A DNA stretch of 64,000 nt from Haematococcus lacustris (GCA_030144725.1 JASKMD010000031.1:2513775-2577774), one strand, 5' to 3'. Shown: positions 1 through 13,443, counted from the stretch's first letter. Made by a program: numbers and translations. Notes: generated by a model from the sequence alone, not told the origin.

Positions 1-3000
1 CCCGGGCAAGGCCCACCGAACTCAGGGTTCTCCGTCAGCTCACCAACAGCTGACTTCAAGCAATACTGCGGACAGGAGGGCGGTGCCCTGGTCAGCCTCC
101 GGTAGGGAGGGATGCAAGAATGATGCAGGCGATGCAGGGTGCAATGAAACAGCTACAAGACGGGGAGCAAGCTTACCGATTGATCCACGGAGTTGGGGGA
201 GATCCACATCACAAATGCTACGCACTGAGGTACTTCAGAGCACATGTTGGCGACATAGGGAGCGGTCACAATACCAGGATTGCCTCTGCCACAACTGATG
301 TCATTGCCAAAAGCATCGAGGCCCTGTCTAAAGGAGTACCCCGCGGGAATAATACAAGTGAGTGGGGGAGAGGGGACCTCAGACATCTCAGACAACTCCG
401 ACAGCTCCGATGATTCTGATGATTCATCTCGGGACCCTGAAGCCATGCAAACAACACTGTTGGTCAACACAGGGGTGCGGCTAGTTGATGCCAACTAGAG
501 TGTTTGCTTCACATTTCTTCTCATTCAATGACTGGTGAAATCAAATAGGACAGGATACAAAGGAAGTGGCGAAGGCTGGGTGGCTGCAAGTGAAGCAAGG
601 AAAGGCCCCTTCAAGGATGAAACAAACGTAGATACACTTTACACGCGCGGTACCGCTATGACACAAAACTGTCACAAATGACAGCATTGCCAAATGCCAT
701 CAATGCGTCATGTGACAAGTACGTAATGAATGGTTGGCGGGCGGTTACATTGCTAGAAAAGCGTGCTCCGCGACAAGTCAATCATACATAAGCGCGCTTA
801 ACGGCGTGCTAGCTATGCGAATTTGCAGAAATCGAATCGGACTAGCAATTAGTTCGCAACATCAACCTTGTCCAATCCCAAATAATGAAGTCTGCCTGCA
901 GTTCCAAGTTTAGAGTTCGCATACCAGCCTGGCACGTGTAAACTTACATGTCAGCCTGGCACCATCGTTTCGCTGAGCTACCGCGCTCATTCGCATTGAT
1001 GTGATGTAATCACGCAAAGGACGGAGCTGGTCATGCAACTCGCGGTTTGCACCTTTGGTCGTGCAAGCCATACTTGCAAGTTACGTAGAAACTGCAGAAT
1101 ACACGGAGCTAGCTATCGGCTGGGCCGTCACGGCTCAAATGTAGCAAAGGTCGGTGGCGTGATGGCCCCGTGCACTCTCAAATGATGTTAGTGCGCGTAT
1201 TCCTAGAATACAACGGCTTAAGTACAGTTCCCGATAACGTGGGTGGTGAGAGAATGCCGATGCACGGAACTGACAAAAAGAGCTGTAGTCTCACAAACAT
1301 AGAGCACAGCATTACGGGATCTTCAGTCTGGGACATGGCACGTATCCCTTAGAAGTAAAGTTTAGATTGGGACATGAAGGATAATACAGATATGTTTGTG
1401 GTTGGTGAGATACGGCCATGGTACATCACTGTCACAAATGACAGTGTTATCATGTGCCGGCACTGTCTCATGTGGCAGTTGATGAGCATATTGTATGGAT
1501 ACGGGCCAACTACTAGGAACACATTAACAGATATGCCATTTGATGCTACTGTCACATGAGACAATATTGTGTCACACCGTTACCTCCTCATCCGTACCAT
1601 TGCTGTTATTGAGGCTGTTGGCGTCGGGACGTCAATGTCAAGGCACTGCCAAATGCATACGAAACCAGCAGTCTCAGTTTAACACTAATTAAAGTATGTG
1701 TACCTCAATGAGGCAGAGCAAAGGCATTAGCGTAGGCTATGAGATGAGTATGGAAGGAATGCATTGTGAAATATACTTCTATAGAATTGTCATGGTAGAG
1801 GTCCCAATACAGAAGCCACCGACTTGGTTCACCTGGTGGTGGGGATGGCTCGTCGGGCGCTCGGAAGACGGGAGTTGGAGGTGGAGGAGGGACGGGAGGG
1901 TACGGGGGGGGTGAGGGGGGAGGGTCAGGTTCGGCAGGGGGTTGGGAAGGGGGAGGTGCGGGAGGGTATGGGGGAGGTGAGGGGGGAGGGCTAGGTTGAG
2001 GTGGGGGTGGAGAAGGGGGAAATGCGGATGGGTAAGGAGGAGGTGGTGGGGGAGGGTCTGGTTCAGGTGGGGGTGGGGAACGGGGAGGTTGGGGTGGGAA
2101 AGGGGGATTGGATGGAAAGTCGTCCGACACCACTGCAAAGGACAGCAACAGAATGGCGGGAGTCTGGGCGGCAGAAACACGGAGTGTGCTCAGCTGATCA
2201 GACGAGTCATAATCCTCACCTTGATATGTACCCGGGCAAGGCCCACCGAACTCAGGGTTCTCCGTCAGCTCACCAACAGCTGACTTCAAGCAATACTGCG
2301 GACAGGAGGGCGGTGCCCTGGTCAGCCTCCGGTAGGGAGGGATGCAAGAATGATGCAGGCGATGCAGGGTGCAATGAAACAGCTACAAGACGGGGAGCAA
2401 GCTTACCGATTGATCCACGGAGTTGGGGGAGATCCACATCACAAATGCTACGCACTGAGGTACTTCAGAGCACATGTTGGCGACATAGGGAGCGGTCACA
2501 ATACCAGGATTGCCTCTGCCACAACTGATGTCATTGCCAAAAGCATCGAGGCCCTGTCTAAAGGAGTACCCCGCGGGAATAATACAAGTGAGTGGGGGAG
2601 AGGGGACCTCAGACATCTCAGACAACTCCGACAGCTCCGATGATTCTGATGATTCATCTCGGGACCCTGAAGCCATGCAAACAACACTGTTGGTCAACAC
2701 AGGGGTGCGGCTAGTTGATGCCAACTAGAGTGTTTGCTTCACATTTCTTCTCATTCAATGACTGGTGAAATCAAATAGGACAGGATACAAAGGAAGTGGC
2801 GAAGGCTGGGTGGCTGCAAGTGAAGCAAGGAAAGGCCCCTTCAAGGATGAAACAAACGTAGATACACTTTACACGCGCGGTACCGCTATGACACAAAACT
2901 GTCACAAATGACAGCATTGCCAAATGCCATCAATGCGTCATGTGACAAGTACGTAATGAATGGTTGGCGGGCGGTTACATTGCTAGAAAAGCGTGCTCCG

Positions 3001-6000
3001 CGACAAGTCAATCATACATAAGCGCGCTTAACGGCGTGCTAGCTATGCGAATTTGCAGAAATCGAATCGGACTAGCAATTAGTTCGCAACATCAACCTTG
3101 TCCAATCCCAAATAATGAAGTCTGCCTGCAGTTCCAAGTTTAGAGTTCGCATACCAGCCTGGCACGTGTAAACTTACATGTCAGCCTGGCACCATCGTTT
3201 CGCTGAGCTACCGCGCTCATTCGCATTGATGTGATGTAATCACGCAAAGGACGGAGCTGGTCATGCAACTCGCGGTTTGCACCTTTGGTCGTGCAAGCCA
3301 TACTTGCAAGTTACGTAGAAACTGCAGAATACACGGAGCTAGCTATCGGCTGGGCCGTCACGGCTCAAATGTAGCAAAGGTCGGTGGCGTGATGGCCCCG
3401 TGCACTCTCAAATGATGTTAGTGCGCGTATTCCTAGAATACAACGGCTTAAGTACAGTTCCCGATAACGTGGGTGGTGAGAGAATGCCCATGCACGGAAC
3501 TGACAAAAAGAGCTGTAGTCTCACAAACATAGAGCACAGCATTACGGGATCTTCAGTCTGGGACATGGCACGTATCCCTTAGAAGTAAAGTTTAGATTGG
3601 GACATGAAGGATAATACAGATATGTTTGTGGTTGGTGAGATACGGCCATGGTACATCACTGTCACAAATGACAGTGTTATCATGTGCCGGCACTGTCTCA
3701 TGTGGCAGTTGATGAGCATATTGTATGGATACGGGCCAACTACTAGGAACACATTAACAGATATGCCATTTGATGCTACTGTCACATGAGACAATATTGT
3801 GTCACACCGTTACCTCCTCATCCGTACCATTGCTGTTATTGAGGCTGTTGGCGTCGGGACATCAATGTCAAGGCACTGCCAAATGCATACGAAACCAGCA
3901 GTCTCAGTTTAACACTAATTAAAGTATGTGTACCTTGATGAGGCAGAGCAAAGGCATTAGCGTAGGCTATGAGATGAGTATGGAAGGAATGCATTATGAA
4001 ATATACTTCCAGAGAATTGTCATGGTAGAGGTCCCAATACAGAAGCCACCGACTTGGTTCACCTGGTGGTGGGGATGGCTCGTCGGGCGCTCGGAAGACG
4101 GGAGGTGGAGGTGGAGGAGGGACGGGAGGGTACGGGGGGGGTGAGGGGGGAGGGTCAGGTTCGGCAGGGGGTTGGGAAGGGGGAGGTGCGGGAGGGTATG
4201 GGGGAGGTGAGGGGGGAGGGCTAGGTTGAGGTGGGGGTGGAGAAGGGGGAAATGCGGATGGGTAAGGAGGAGGTGGGGGGGGAGGGTCTGGTTCAGGTGG
4301 GGGTGGGGAACGGAGAGGTTGGGGTGGGAAAGGGGGATTGGATGGAAAGTCGTCCGACACCACTGCAAAGGACAGCAACAGAATGGCAGGAGTCTGGGCG
4401 GCAGAAACACGGAGTGTGCTCAGCTGATCAGACGAGTCATAATCCTCACCTTGATATGTACCCGGGCAAGGCCCACCGAACTCAGGGTTCTCCGTCAGCT
4501 CACCAACAGCTGACTTCAAGCAATACTGCGGACAGGAGGGCGGTGCCCTGGTCAGCCTCCAGTAGGGAGGGATGCAAGAATGATGCAGACGATGCAGGGT
4601 GCAATGAAACAGCTACAAGACGGGGAGCAAGCTTACCGATTGATCCACGGAGTTGGGGGAGATCCACATCACAAATGCTACGCACTGAGGTACTTCAGAG
4701 CACATGTTGGCGACATAGGGAGCGGTCACAATACCAGGATTGCCTCTGCCACAACTGATGTCATTGCCGAAAGCATCGAGGCCTTGCCTAAAGGAGTACC
4801 CCGCAGGAGTATTACAAGTGAGCGGGGGAGAGGGCACCTCAGACCGCTCAGATATCTCTGACAGCTCCGATGATTCTGATGATTCATCTCGGGACCCTGA
4901 AGCCATGCAAACAACACTGTTGGTCAACACAGGGGTGCGGCTAGTTGATGCCAACTAGAGTGTTTGCTTCACATTTCTTCTCATTCAATGACTGGTGAAA
5001 TCAAATAGGACAGGATACAAAGGAAGTGGCGAAGGCTGGGTGGCTGCAAGTGAAGCAAGGAAAGGCCCCTTCAAGGATGAAACAAACGTAGATACACTTT
5101 ACACGCGCGGTACCGCTATGACACAAAACTGTCACAAATGACAGCATTGCCAAATGCCATCAATGCGTCATGTGACAAGTACGTAATGAATGGTTGGCGG
5201 GCGGTTACATTGCTAGAAAAGCGTGCTCCGCGACAAGTCAATCATACATAAGCGCGCTTAACGGCGTGCTAGCTATGCGAATTTGCAGAAATCGAATCGG
5301 ACTAGCAATTAGTTCGCAACATCAACCTTGTCCAATCCCAAATAATGAAGTCTGCCTGCAGTTCCAAGTTTAGAGTTCGCATACCAGCCTGGCACGTGTA
5401 AACTTACATGTCAGCCTGGCACCATCGTTTCGCTGAGCTACCGCGCTCATTCGCATTGATGTGATGTAATCACGCAAAGGACGGAGCTGGTCATGCAACT
5501 CGCGGTTTGCACCTTTGGTCGTGCAAGCCATACTTGCAAGTTACGTAGAAACTGCAGAATACACGGAGCTAGCTATCGGCTGGGCCGTCACGGCTCAAAT
5601 GTAGCAAAGGTCGGTGGCGTGATGGCCCCGTGCACTCTCAAATGATGTTAGTGCGCGTATTCCTAGAATACAACGGCTTAAGTACAGTTCCCGATAACGT
5701 GGGTGGTGAGAGAATGCCCATGCACGGAACTGACAAAAAGAGCTGTAGTCTCACAAACATAGAGCACAGCATTACGGGATCTTCAGTCTGGGACATGGCA
5801 CGTATCCCTTAGAAGTAAAGTTTAGATTGGGACATGAAGGATAATACAGATATGTTTGTGGTTGGTGAGATACGGCCATGGTACATCACTGTCACAAATG
5901 ACAGTGTTATCATGTGCCGGCACTGTCTCATGTGGCAGTTGATGAGCATATTGTATGGATACGGGCCAACTACTAGGAACACATTAACAGATATGCCATT

Positions 6001-7110
6001 TGATGCTACTGTCACATGAGACAATATTGTGTCACACCGTTACCTCCTCATCCGTACCATTGCTGTTATTGAGGCTGTTGGCGTCGGGACATCAATGTCA
6101 AGGCACTGCCAAATGCATACGAAACCAGCAGTCTCAGTTTAACACTAATTAAAGTATGTGTACCTTGATGAGGCAGAGCAAAGGCATTAGCGTAGGCTAT
6201 GAGATGAGTATGGAAGGAATGCATTATGAAATATACTTCCAGAGAACTGTCATGGTAGAGGTCCCAATACAGAAGCCACCGACTTGGTTCACCTGGTGGT
6301 GGGGATGGCTCGTCGGGCGCTCGGAAGACGGGAGGTGGAGGTGGAGGAGGGACGGGAGGGTACGGGGGGGGTGAGGGGGGAGGGTCAGGTTCGGCAGGGG
6401 GTTGGGAAGGGGGAGGTGCGGGAGGGTATGGGGGAGGTGAGGGGGGAGGGCTAGGTTGAGGTGGGGGTGGAGAAGGGGGAAATGCGGATGGGTAAGGAGG
6501 AGGTGGGGGGGGAGGGTCTGGTTCAGGTGGGGGTGGGGAACGGAGAGGTTGGGGTGGGAAAGGGGGATTGGATGGAAAGTCGTCCGACACCACTGCAAAG
6601 GACAGCAACAGAATGGCGGGAGTCTGGGCGGCAGAAACACGGAGTGTGCTCAGCTGATCAGACGAGTCATAATCCTCACCTTGATATGTACCCGGGCAAG
6701 GCCCACCGAACTCAGGGTTCTCCGTCAGCTCACCAACAGCTGACTTCAAGCAATACTGCGGACAGGAGGGCGGTGCCCTGGTCAGCCTCCAGTAGGGAGG
6801 GATGCAAGAATGATGCAGACGATGCAGGGTGCAATGAAACAGCTACAAGACGGGGAGCAAGCTTACCGATTGATCCACGGAGTTGGGGGAGATCCACATC
6901 ACAAATGCTACGCACTGAGGTACTTCAGAGCACATGTTGGCGACATAGGGAGCGGTCACAATACCAGGATTGCCTCTGCCACAACTGATGTCATTGCCGA
7001 AAGCATCGAGGCCTTGCCTAAAGGAGTACCCCGCAGGAGTATTACAAGTGAGTGGGGGAGAGGGGACCTCAGACCGCTCAGACAACTCCGACAGCTCCGA
7101 CATCTCAGAT
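1..7110. repeat. 2230-bp tandem array, three full units plus a diverging partial unit
   Basis: The same sequence restarts at 1, 2231, 4461 and 6691, so the period is exactly 2230 bp. Units differ by only scattered substitutions. The fourth unit matches to about 7110 and then diverges inside the A exon. Each unit holds exons A, B and C of the minus-strand ECM gene plus a C-to-A intron of about 1.4 kb, so this is intragenic amplification. Confidence 0.97.
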
Positions 7111-10100
7111 GATTCGGATGTTTCTGATGGTTCGTCTCGAGGCCCTGAGCAGGGAGCGAGCATGCAGCGTGTCATGTAACTGGTGATGCCTTGGCTGCTG
7201 CCTTTGTGTGACTGGGGGCAGCATGGCACTAAACAGGGAAGAATGGTTGCAGGGTTGTGGGCACCATGGTGGGTGATTAGGGTGGGCTACGTCAGGGTAG
7301 GTGACAACGGAGCATGGGTCAGGTTTTACTAGTCTCACTGCTCGCACTTTCCAACAGCATCCTACTGCCCGCACCGCCACACATAGGCTGCAGAGCAACA
7401 TGGAGGAGGGTGCGCCTCCATCATGAGGTGTAGCCTAGCCTAGTCTAGCCTAGCCTAGTCTAGCCTAGCCTAGCGACTGTGTGGAGAGGCAGCATCAGTC
7501 GTGTAGCTCCTATGGGGCAAGAAAGGTGAGGCAGGCACAGGGGTCATAGAAGCAGGTTATCAGCCCATGTGCCAAGGTGGGCGCATTGAAGAGCAGGCTG
7601 TGACGCTAAAGCAACGTAATACATCATATTGCTGGTGTCGTCACTGTGAAATCCAACCTGCACAAGCATGGCTGCAGCATGCATCTGGCTCTAGCAACAG
7701 GCCACTGATGCTCAAATCACTGTAGGCCAGGCTGCCAGGTTAGTCGCTTGACAGAAGTCTTATATTGTGAGCCAGGGTATGGGACAGGGAGCAAACATGG
7801 ACGGGAAACATGAACAGGGAGTGCAACACTGGCTAGAGTTTACCTGGTGGTGGGTGCGGGGTAGGAGGCGATGGGGATTCTGGCTCCTGGAGTGGATGAG
7901 GGGGAGAATAAAGTGCAGGAGGTGATGGAATGGGAGAGGGCGCAGGAATGGAGGGAGAATGGGGGTGAGGAGAGGGGGAGGAAGGGAGAAGAGAGGGGGA
8001 GGGAAAGGTAGGCTCAAGAGGTGGAGTAGGGGAAGGTTCGGGTGGCTCTGGTGGAGGAGGTGGGGGGCGGGGTGGGGGTGGTTCAGGAGGTGGAGGGGAG
8101 GGTTCGGGTGGGGGTGGTACTGGTGAAGGGGGTGGAGGGCGGGGTGGGGGTGGTTCAGGAGGTGGAGGGGAGGGTTCGGGTGGGGGTGGTACTGGTGGAG
8201 GGGGTGGAGGGCGGGGTGGGGGTGGTTCAGGAGGTGGAGGGGAGGGTTCGGGTGGGGGTGGTACTGGTGAAGGGGGTGGAGGGCGGGGTGGGGGTGGTTC
8301 AGGAGGTGGAGGGGAGGGTTCGGGTGGGGGTGGTACTGGTGAAGGGGGTGGAGGGCGGGGTGGGGGTGGTTCAGGAGGTGGAGGGGAGGGTTCGGGTGGG
8401 GGTGGTACTGGTGGAGGGGGTGGAGGGCGGGGTGGGGGTGGTTCAGGAGGTGGAGGGGAGGGTTCGGGTGGGGGTGGTACTGGTGAAGGGGGTGGAGGGC
8501 GGGGTGGGGGTGGTTCAGGAGGTGGAGGGGAGGGTTCGGGTGGGGGTGGTACTGGTGAAGGGGGTGGAGGGCGGGGTGGGGGTGGTTCAGGAGGTGGAGG
8601 GGAGGGTTCGGGTGGGGGTGGTACTGGTGAAGGGGGTGGAGGGCGGGGTGGGGGTGGTTCAGGAGGTGGAGGGGAGGGTTCGGGTGGGGGTGGTACTGGT
8701 GAAGGGGGTGGAGGGCGGGGTGGGGGTGGTTCAGGAGGTGGAGGGGAGGGTTCGGGTGGGGGTGGTACTGGTGAAGGGGGTGGAGGGCGGGGTGGGGGTG
8801 GTTCAGGAGGTGGAGGGGAGGGTTCGGGTGGAGGTGGTACTGGTGAAGGGGGTGGAGGGCGGGGTGGGGGTGGTTCAGGAGGTGGAGGGGAGGGTTCGGG
8901 TGGGGGTGGTACTGGTGAAGGGGGTGGAGGGCGGGGTGGGGGTGGTTCAGGAGGTGGAGGGGAGGGTTCGGGTGGGGGTGGTACTGGTGAAGGGGGTGGA
9001 GGGCGGGGTGGGGGTGGTTCAGGAGGTGGAGGGGAGGGTTCGGGTGGAGGTGGTACTGGTGAAGGGGGTGGAGGGCGGGGTGGGGGTGGTTCAGGAGGTG
9101 GAGGGGAGGGTTCGGGTGGGGGTGGTACTGGTGAAGGGGGTGGAGGGCGGGGTGGGGGTGGTTCAGGAGGTGGAGGGGAGGGTTCGGGTGGGGGTGGTAC
9201 TGGTGAAGGGGGTGGAGGGCGGGGTGGGGGTGGTTCAGGAGGTGGAGGGGAGGGTTCGGGTGGAGGTGGTACTGGTGAAGGGGGTGGAGGGCGGGGTGGG
9301 GGTGGTCCAGGAGGTGGAGGGGAGGGTTCGGGTGGGGGTGGTACTGGTGAAGGGGGTGGAGGGCGGGGTGGGGGTGGTTCAGGAGGTGGAGGGGAGGGTT
9401 CGGGTGGAGGTGGTACTGGTGAAGGGGGTGGAGGGCGGGGTGGGGGTGGTTCAGGAGGTGGAGGGGAGGGTTCGGGTGGAGGTGGTACTGGTGAAGGGGG
9501 TGGAGGGCGGGGTGGGGGTGGTTCAGGAGGTGGAGGGGAGGGTTCGGGTGGGTGTGGTACTGGTGAAGGGGGTGGAGGGCGAGGTGGGGCTGACATGGTA
9601 GGGTTAGGAGGAGAGGGAGATGGTGGAGAAAAGGGTGGATCTGGGGGTGGGGGGTTGTTATAAGGTTGGTCAGGTGGTGGGGTGTAAAATGATGGAGGAT
9701 CAGGAGCAAATGGTGTAGGAGATGAAGGATTGCTTGATGTAACTGCAAGACATAAAGGCGGGTCGTCAGAAGTGTGAACGGTGAAGCACCACTGACCTGT
9801 GCTGGTGAATCAAGGGCTTCACCTTGATATGTACCCCGGCAAGGACCATCAAAGTCAGGGCTCTCAATCAGCTCACCAACGGCTGACTTCAAGCAATGCT
9901 GCAGTCAGGAGGGAGGCGCCCTGGTCAGCCTCATATAGGGAGGGACGCAAGGAAGATGCAGGCAATGCAGATGCAACCAAACAGCAGGGAGGTGGAGGAG
10001 TAAGGCAAGGTAGAGGGTATCTTCACGGATGTGAATGGTTTCATGATTAATCTCATTGTGAACCATGCCACAGGTTAAACCTACCGATGAGAACATTGCT

Positions 10101-11106
10101 TCAGGGTTGAGCCAAATCACAAAGGCGACGCATTGAGGCGTTGTAGAGCAGATGTTGGCCACGAACGAAGCGTTCACAGTAGCATCTTGACCGCTGCCAC
10201 AGCTGATGACATTGCCAGTGGAGTTGAGCTGTGGTGTGAAGTGATACCCCGCAGGTACATCACAATTAGGTGGGGGAGGGGAGGGGAGGTCAGGAGGTAG
10301 AGGAGGGGCAGGGTCAGATGGGGGTGGCTCAGGTGCAAGAGGAGGGGTAGGGTCAGATGGGGGTGGCTCAGGTGCGAGAGGAGGGGTAGGGTCAGATGGG
10401 GGTGGCTCAGGTGCAAGAGGAGGGGTAGGGTCAGATGGCGGTGGCTCAGGTGCAAGAGGAGGGGTAGGGTCAGATGGGGGTGGCTCAGGTGCGAGAGGAG
10501 GGGTAGGGTCAGATGGGGGTGGGTCAGGTGCAAGAGGAGGGGTAGGGTCAGATGGCGGTGGCTCAGGTGCAAGAGGAGGGGTAGGGTCAGATGGGGGTGG
10601 CTCAGGTGCGAGAGGAGGGGTAGGGTCAGATGGGGGTGGCTCAGGTGCAAGAGGAGGGGTAGGGTTAGATGGGGGTGGCTCAGGTGCGAGAGGAGGGGGG
10701 TCAGGTGGAGGAGGGGAAGGGCGGGGTGGAGGGGGCTCAAGTGAAGGAGTAGGAGGTTCAGATGGGGGTGGCCGAGGAGGGGGAGTGGGAGGGTCGGGTG
10801 GGGGTGGCCTAGAAGGTGGAAGAGGCGATAGGTCAGGTGGAGGTTGGGTCGAGAACGGTGAAGGGGGAGTGTTAAGTGGAGGGGGCCATGATGCTGTAGG
10901 TGGAGACTGCAAGGGTGGTAGCAGAGGAAGGGGGGGACCAGGAGGAGGCGGAGACATGAAAGGTGGTATTGGCGGTTGGCTGGGAGGAGGTGGAGACTGT
11001 AAGGCTGGTGGTGGGGGGGGAGGAGGTCTGGGAGGAGAAGGGGGCTTCCCAGGTGGTGGAACAAAAGGGGGAGGAGGAGGCGGTAAAAGCGATATAGGTG
11101 GTACTC
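1..11106 (-). CDS. Modular proline-rich extracellular matrix protein with five PAN/Apple-like domains (partial, runs off the left edge)
   Basis: Read on the minus strand as repeated exon triplets. A exons: 10085-11106, 6867-7144, 4637-4896, 2407-2666, 177-436. B exons (76 bp): 9823-9898, 6680-6755, 4450-4525, 2220-2295, and 1-65 (cut by the window). C exons: 7844-9742, 6293-6592, 4063-4362, 1833-2132. All have AG/GT borders, and phases carry across every junction (1-0, 0-1, 1-1). A+B encode a six-cysteine module: C-x3-PAGY, GN-x-ISCG, CVAF, then CLKSAVGEL and GPC-x-GTYQ. The AF...CLK...C-x-GTY layout is that of PAN/Apple-like repeats in volvocalean wall proteins. C exons encode pure PPPPSPPP-type linkers expected to be hydroxyproline-glycosylated. 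Role inferred: secreted cell-wall or matrix glycoprotein. No signal peptide was found; the 5' end is unresolved, and the 10085-11106 exon could instead begin at 11151. Confidence 0.75.
7431..7475. repeat. TAGCC/TAGTC pentamer tract
   Basis: Repeated tagcc and tagtc units in the intron between C exon 7844-9742 and A exon 6867-7144. Apart from this tract I see nothing else in that intron. Confidence 0.8.
8060..9596 (-). repeat. 72-bp coding minisatellite (24-residue Pro-rich repeat), about 21 copies
   Basis: Within the C exon 7844-9742 of the ECM gene. Each 72-bp unit encodes PPPPEPSPPPPEPPPPRPPP followed by PSPV. Copies are almost identical; variants are mainly S/P before V and one T-to-C change near 9307. 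The other minus frame reads through as a His/Leu-rich shadow without stops. The PPPPEPSPPPP frame is chosen because it is the one in phase with both splice sites. Confidence 0.9.
10300..10690 (-). repeat. 39-bp coding minisatellite (LAPEPPPSDPTPP), about 10 copies
   Basis: Inside the first A exon of the ECM gene, just before the Cys-rich part. It encodes ten 13-residue units, nearly all LAPEPPPSDPTPP. It lengthens the linker and differs from the 24-residue repeat of the following C exon. Confidence 0.9.
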
Positions 11107-11544
11107 CTAAAGGTGGAGGGAGAAGGGAGACTGTTACTAGGGGTTGCAGACCTGCATGCACATGATCAAAACGAGGTGTCAGCAACAAAAGCACATTTGC
11201 AGCATTATGGTCACTGGGTACTGTCGAGGGATCCACCACCCATTGACTGATTTTGCAAGATGACAAGCTGCCTATGCAACCACGATATAGGCAGGTGCAG
11301 TGTGTGCAGTATGGTACTTGCAGTATGGTACTTGCAATAGGTAGGCAATTCAGGCCCTGCAAGCACCAGCTTCTTTCTTTCTGATTGTTGCCCTGCTTCT
11401 AGTGTACCACCCAACTCATCGGCACATGAGTCGCATTGCCTTAAATCTGGTGGGCTGGTATTGTAGGCATGCTTTTTGTGGCTAAAGGGTGCTGGGAGGG
11501 GTGTCACTTTGTGGCGGTCATAGCTTGTCTCTGCCATGTGCACA

Positions 11545-11643
11545 GCTGGGCTGGGCTGGGCTGGGCTGGGCTGGGCTGGGCTGGGCTGGGCTGGGCTGGG
11601 CTGGGCTGGGCTGGGCTGGGCTGGGCTGGGCTGGGCTGGGCTA
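11545..11643. repeat. CTGGG pentanucleotide array, about 20 copies
   Basis: An uninterrupted (ctggg)n run upstream of the ECM gene. It is G-rich on the plus strand and so may form G-quadruplexes. The PAQPS reading frame across it is a by-product of the repeat, not a gene. Confidence 0.95.
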
Positions 11644-12254
11644 GGCGACACGTTCTGCCATGTCAATCAATAGGGCAAGACCGGGGCCCTAGCCAGTGAA
11701 GCGGCGTAGCACACTGGACCGTATAACATCAGAGAAGGACACTGCCTAGCTACAGTGTCAATCCAACCCAGCAGCTGGCACTAGACGCACAGGTGCAGGG
11801 CTTCTATACCCATATGGCAGCTATCATGGGATGTGGTGTGGGGAGAAGCTGAGCCCAGGAGGGTCTAGGCCCTATGGCCCAAGGCTGCATGGCATACGCT
11901 GGAGCGTTTCTTCAGGAAGGTATGAACAGGGCATTGGGGTGGGGGTTAGGTGTGGATAGGCCGGGTTAGTGGCCTTGCTGGTGTTGGGGTTGGAAATGTA
12001 GCAGCAGGTCTTGGAGGTGGTGCTCAACCAGTGGGATGCTAGGTAGCACTTAAAGGCCACCCCCAGCTGTGGCAACTTTGCATTGTGTGCCTTGTGTGCC
12101 ATGCACTCCCAAAAGGAGGCTGAGTATGCCTTGTATGTAGTGGTGGGGTGTCTGAGCGGCCACTGGGACCCATGCAAGCAGTTCGAGATGTCGATTGGCA
12201 AAGCTAGTATTGCCATATGCAGTGGGTGGGGCGCAGTGCTGCAGGCCTGCCACA

Positions 12255-12310
12255 AGGTAGTTGACAAGGTAGTTGAAAAGGTGGTTGAAAAGGTGGTTGA
12301 CAAGGTGATG
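12255..12310. repeat. 15-bp degenerate tandem repeat, about 4 copies
   Basis: Repeats of aaggtagttgacaag / aaggtggttgaaaag type. No coding context supports it. Confidence 0.75.
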
Positions 12311-13406
12311 GAGGATCCCCTTGCACGACAGCCATGCACCCTCTGACCAGCCCGTGCTGCCCATACCAGCGTCTGCAAGACCAACCGCCTGGGGACCACC
12401 AGCAGCAGCCTGTTATCCCCACTGGCGTGTATGGCAGTAGCTTAGGCATATGGACCAGCCTGACGGTAAGGGATGTTTGGACTGGAGACAGTAATACTAG
12501 CAAAGCCTACTAAAGCTACACGTGGAGCAGTGCAACGAGTTGCAGCCCACCGCCGCACCAGCATTGGTGTGTGCAGCTGCTGGAATGAGAGCGAGGAGGT
12601 GGGCAGTGGGCAGCCCTGCTGCCTCTGCGACATGATGCTTGCAACGGCAGCCTCAGGAGGTGGCTAGAGCGTCCTTGTGGCACAGGGACTAGGTGAAGCT
12701 GTGCTGGTGGACCACTGGTGGACTCTGGTGGAGCTATGCGGGTATGTCCATACATGGAGATGTAAGCGCACTCACTTAAGACTGTCAGTACCAACAGCCC
12801 CCAAGAGAACTGCCGCTGAAGAGTCCAGGTCATGGTTCAGAACAGCAGCCATGCTCTCTTTGCTGTCAGCTTTCTACACCAGGCAACCTACATGCAACAG
12901 ACAAACGGGGGTACATGCGGAGGTACATGTGGACAGCAACAGCAACCATGAGGCCTGCAAGAACTATATATGCCTGTTACAGTTGAATCAACGCGGGCAT
13001 CAACCATTATGCACTGAACAAATTGTGATGACGACATTAGTGCGGGCACTCTGCTGGGTACCCACCAGGGTTAGGGCTGCCATTGACTGTTTACGACTAT
13101 ATATTATTCCATAAGCCAACGTCGCATCGCATAACACAGTGCCCAGCTCGAGAGCTCTGCCTGAATAGTCCGCATGTCAGACGCCACAGGACAATGACCC
13201 TACGATAGTGACGTAGACGTAAGGAAGCAGCTGGGTTGCGCACAATCACAGCAGGCACACCTTTGTGACGCGGGACCCGTGCACCACAGATGCCGCTGCA
13301 GATAGTCCAACCGCCCTTATGGAGCTGTGATTGTTGCGATAAGTGGCTACCTGGGGAGTTTGCAGCAGACTTTTCTTGACGGGGCCAGCTGGGCCGCTGC
13401 TGCTGA

Positions 13407-13410
<4 letters not shown>

Positions 13411-13442
<32 letters not shown>
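13411..13442. repeat. CTG trinucleotide run
   Basis: About eleven CTG units in non-coding DNA. Confidence 0.9.

Positions 13443-13443
<1 letters not shown>

Noticed and set aside
1..7110. Repeats as a CRISPR array or rDNA-type array
   Set aside because: Units are 2230 bp, contain phased exons of one gene, and have no short repeat-spacer pattern or rRNA sequence.
7760..9892. 710-residue His/Leu/Pro-rich minus frame
   Set aside because: It is the shadow of the PPPPEPSPPPP exon. Only the proline frame fits the phases of both splice sites.
11211..11666. PSPAQ-repeat protein on the minus strand
   Set aside because: Product of the CTGGG array; no adjoining coding sequence in phase.
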